The notes under the pieces were generated by a model, which ran no database searches, was not told the DNA's origin, and saw only the letters and a program-made list of their open reading frames with translations. Shown here one piece after another: positions 4,864 through 6,451 of a DNA stretch of 6,451 nt; the first letter of the stretch is position 1; each line of letters opens with the position of its first letter. A program made the position numbers and the translations under genes. The DNA lies in assembly GCA_016865955.1 (NCBI GenBank), contig VGNW01000135.1, positions 1 to 6,451 of the forward strand. The letters run 5' to 3'. Source of the DNA: Chloroflexota bacterium. Lineage in GTDB: Bacteria > Chloroflexota > Dehalococcoidia > SZUA-161.

Positions 4864-6451
4864 ATGGCATACGATGCAGTAAAATTGAAGGACTGGCAGA
4901 TTGCGGAGCTAGCCGAAGAGAAGATGCCCTCCCCAGAGCAGTGGATAAGCAAGCTGGGATTGCAAAAAGACGAGCTTATCCCCTTCGGGAGAACGCCCAA
5001 ACTGGACTTCCTCAAGATAATAGACCGTTTGAAGCACAAGAAGGATGGCAAATACGTCGAGGTAACCGCCATCACGCCCACGCCTTTAGGCGAGGGCAAG
5101 ACGACCTCGCTGATGGGTCTGGTTGAAGGACTGGGCAAGCGCAAACAGAGCGTAATCGGCTGCATCCGACAGCCCTCGGGCGGGCCCACCATGAACATCA
5201 AGGGCACCGCTGCGGGCGGAGGCAACGCGTTGCTCATCCCCATGACCGAGTTCTCCATGGGGCTGACCGGTGACATCAACGACATAATGAACGCTCATAA
5301 CCTGGCAATGGTCGCGCTCACCGCCAGGATGCAGCACGAGCGCAACTATAATGACGAGCAGCTTGCCAGGCTCACCAAAATGCGCCGACTGGACGTCGAC
5401 CCCACCAGGGTGGAGATGGGCTGGATTATGGACTTCTGCGCCCAGAGCCTGCGCAACATAATTATAGGAATCGGCGGCCGCCAGGACGGCTTCTTAATGC
5501 AGTCCAAGTTCGGTATCGCCGTAAGCTCCGAGCTGATGGCCATGCTCGCCATCGTCAACGACCTCGCCGACCTGCGAAAAAGGATGGACCAGATAACCGT
5601 AGCCTACGATAAGGCGGGCAAGCCCGTCACCACCGGAGACCTCGAAGTGGGCGGCGCTATGACGGCTTTCATGCGCAATGCCATCAATCCCACGCTGTGC
5701 GCCACCGTGGAGTATCAGCCGGTATTCGTGCACGCCGGGCCTTTCGCCAACATCGCGGTGGGGCAGAACTCCATCATCGAAGACCGCATCGCCCTGAAGA
5801 TGGCAGACTACGTTGCCACAGAAAGCGGTTTCGCCGCAGACATCGGCTTCGAGAAGTTCTGGAACGTGAAGTGCCGCCTGAGCGGCCTCAAGCCACACGT
5901 ATCGGTGCTGGTGGCCACCATCCGCGCCCTGAAAATGCACGGCGGCGGCCCCAAGGTGGTAGCCGGCTTGCCATTACCCGATGCCTACACCAAGGAGGAC
6001 CTGAAGTCGCTGGAGAAGGGACTGCCCAACATGGTGCACCACATCAACACCATCAGGACAGCGGGCATCAACCCCGTGGTGTGCATCAACTCCTTCCACA
6101 CTGACACCAAGGCCGAGATCGCCATGGTGCGTAAGGCGGCTGAAGCTGCCGGCGCTCGCTGCGCTTTCTCCTCTCACTGGGCAGACGGAGGCGACGGCGC
6201 GCTGGAGCTTGCCGACGCAGTCATGGAAGCCTGCAAGGAGAAGAACGAGTTCAAGTTGCTCTATCCCAACGAGATGAAGCTGCGGCAGCGTGTAGAGACC
6301 ATCGCCAAGACAGTCTACGGAGCCGATGGTGTGAACTGGAGCGCCGAGGCTGAGGAGAAGGCTAAGAATTTTGAAAAGGATCCGAAGTTCGATGAGTACT
6401 CCACCATGATGGTGAAGACTCACCTGAGCCTCACTCATGACCCGGCCCTGA
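4864..6451 (+). CDS. fhs: Formate-tetrahydrofolate ligase (10-formyl-THF synthetase), cut by the window end
   Basis: The enzyme joins formate to THF using ATP, via formyl phosphate, to give 10-formyl-THF: the formate-activating step of the Wood-Ljungdahl methyl branch, and reversible for ATP gain. The 529 codons visible (MAYDAVKLKDWQIAELAEEK and on) carry the P-loop TPTPLGEGKTT (71-81, K79). Also seen are the loop IRQPSGGP (101-108), KGTAAGGG (113-120), LTGDIND (134-140), VSSELMAML (220-228), KPVTTGDLEVGGAMT (253-267) and VHAGPFANIAVGQNS (289-303). ATESGFAADIGFEKF (318-332) and ALKMHGG (355-361) follow. The reading ends in VKTHLSLTHDPAL, so about 50-70 C-terminal residues should lie beyond the edge. 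AGGAGG (4847-4852) supports the start at 4864, with a rather long 11-nt spacing. Odd points: canonical ligases have REPSLGP where this has RQPSGGP, and GDxHA where this has GDIND. I recall similar sequences in other anaerobes, so this is probably a variant clade, not a damaged gene. Confidence 0.95.
   Translation, partial: MAYDAVKLKDWQIAELAEEKMPSPEQWISKLGLQKDELIPFGRTPKLDFLKIIDRLKHKKDGKYVEVTAITPTPLGEGKTTSLMGLVEGLGKRKQSVIGCIRQPSGGPTMNIKGTAAGGGNALLIPMTEFSMGLTGDINDIMNAHNLAMVALTARMQHERNYNDEQLARLTKMRRLDVDPTRVEMGWIMDFCAQSLRNIIIGIGGRQDGFLMQSKFGIAVSSELMAMLAIVNDLADLRKRMDQITVAYDKAGKPVTTGDLEVGGAMTAFMRNAINPTLCATVEYQPVFVHAGPFANIAVGQNSIIEDRIALKMADYVATESGFAADIGFEKFWNVKCRLSGLKPHVSVLVATIRALKMHGGGPKVVAGLPLPDAYTKEDLKSLEKGLPNMVHHINTIRTAGINPVVCINSFHTDTKAEIAMVRKAAEAAGARCAFSSHWADGGDGALELADAVMEACKEKNEFKLLYPNEMKLRQRVETIAKTVYGADGVNWSAEAEEKAKNFEKDPKFDEYSTMMVKTHLSLTHDPAL

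Noticed and set aside
5974..6438. 154-residue minus-strand ORF and other reading frames inside fhs
   Set aside because: They are antisense or out of frame to a continuous, well-conserved ligase.

Overview
The window looks like a chromosomal piece of an anaerobic bacterium, most likely Chloroflexota of the class Dehalococcoidia. I base this on three things: a surface protein with the C-terminal ending GWNLIGWR, a small anchored protein with a conserved VQVDGANVADGT-type beta domain, and a linked pair of one-carbon genes, folD and a variant formate-tetrahydrofolate ligase. Taxonomy is inferred from remembered family resemblance, not from a search.

Left edge (1-200): the first 46 bases hold, on the minus strand, the start codon and first 15 residues of an IS110-family transposase that runs out of the window. 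Just upstream of it is an 11-bp stem whose 3' arm includes part of the Shine-Dalgarno and ends next to the ATG. In IS110 elements this is the area where a bridge RNA can lie. Next comes a strong minus-strand terminator (147-178).

Surface block (201-2889, minus strand): reading 5' to 3', a strong promoter (3033-3062) leads into a structured leader. A possible 26-codon basic leader peptide follows (2809-2889). Its stop codon lies 3 nt before the ATG of a 646-residue secreted protein with six tandem Ig/IPT-like beta repeats and a C-terminal GWNLIGWR module. After a 14-bp hairpin without a U-tract comes a 195-residue secreted protein with a beta domain, a short helical segment, seven collagen-like Gly-X-Y triplets and a C-terminal membrane anchor. 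The terminator at 147-178 closes the block.

Divergent intergenic region (2890-3933): apart from the minus-strand promoter and leader, it carries two adjacent non-coding palindromic repeats of MITE type (3404-3502 and 3508-3672). These are followed by a 16-bp palindrome (3690-3705) that abuts an extended -10 promoter facing right. The roughly 190-nt plus-strand leader is C-rich and G-poor and may encode a 49-residue upstream ORF.

One-carbon operon (3934-6451, plus strand): folD is followed after 39 nt by fhs, which is cut by the right edge. Together the two enzymes interconvert formate, 10-formyl-THF, methenyl-THF and methylene-THF. This is the core of the methyl branch of the Wood-Ljungdahl pathway and also the supply of C1 units for biosynthesis.

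I did not find a CRISPR array, rRNA, tRNA or a defence cassette. The signals most worth following are the structured region before the IS110 transposase, the coupled leader peptide, the palindrome beside the folD promoter with the C-rich leader after it, and the variant active-site loop of the ligase.
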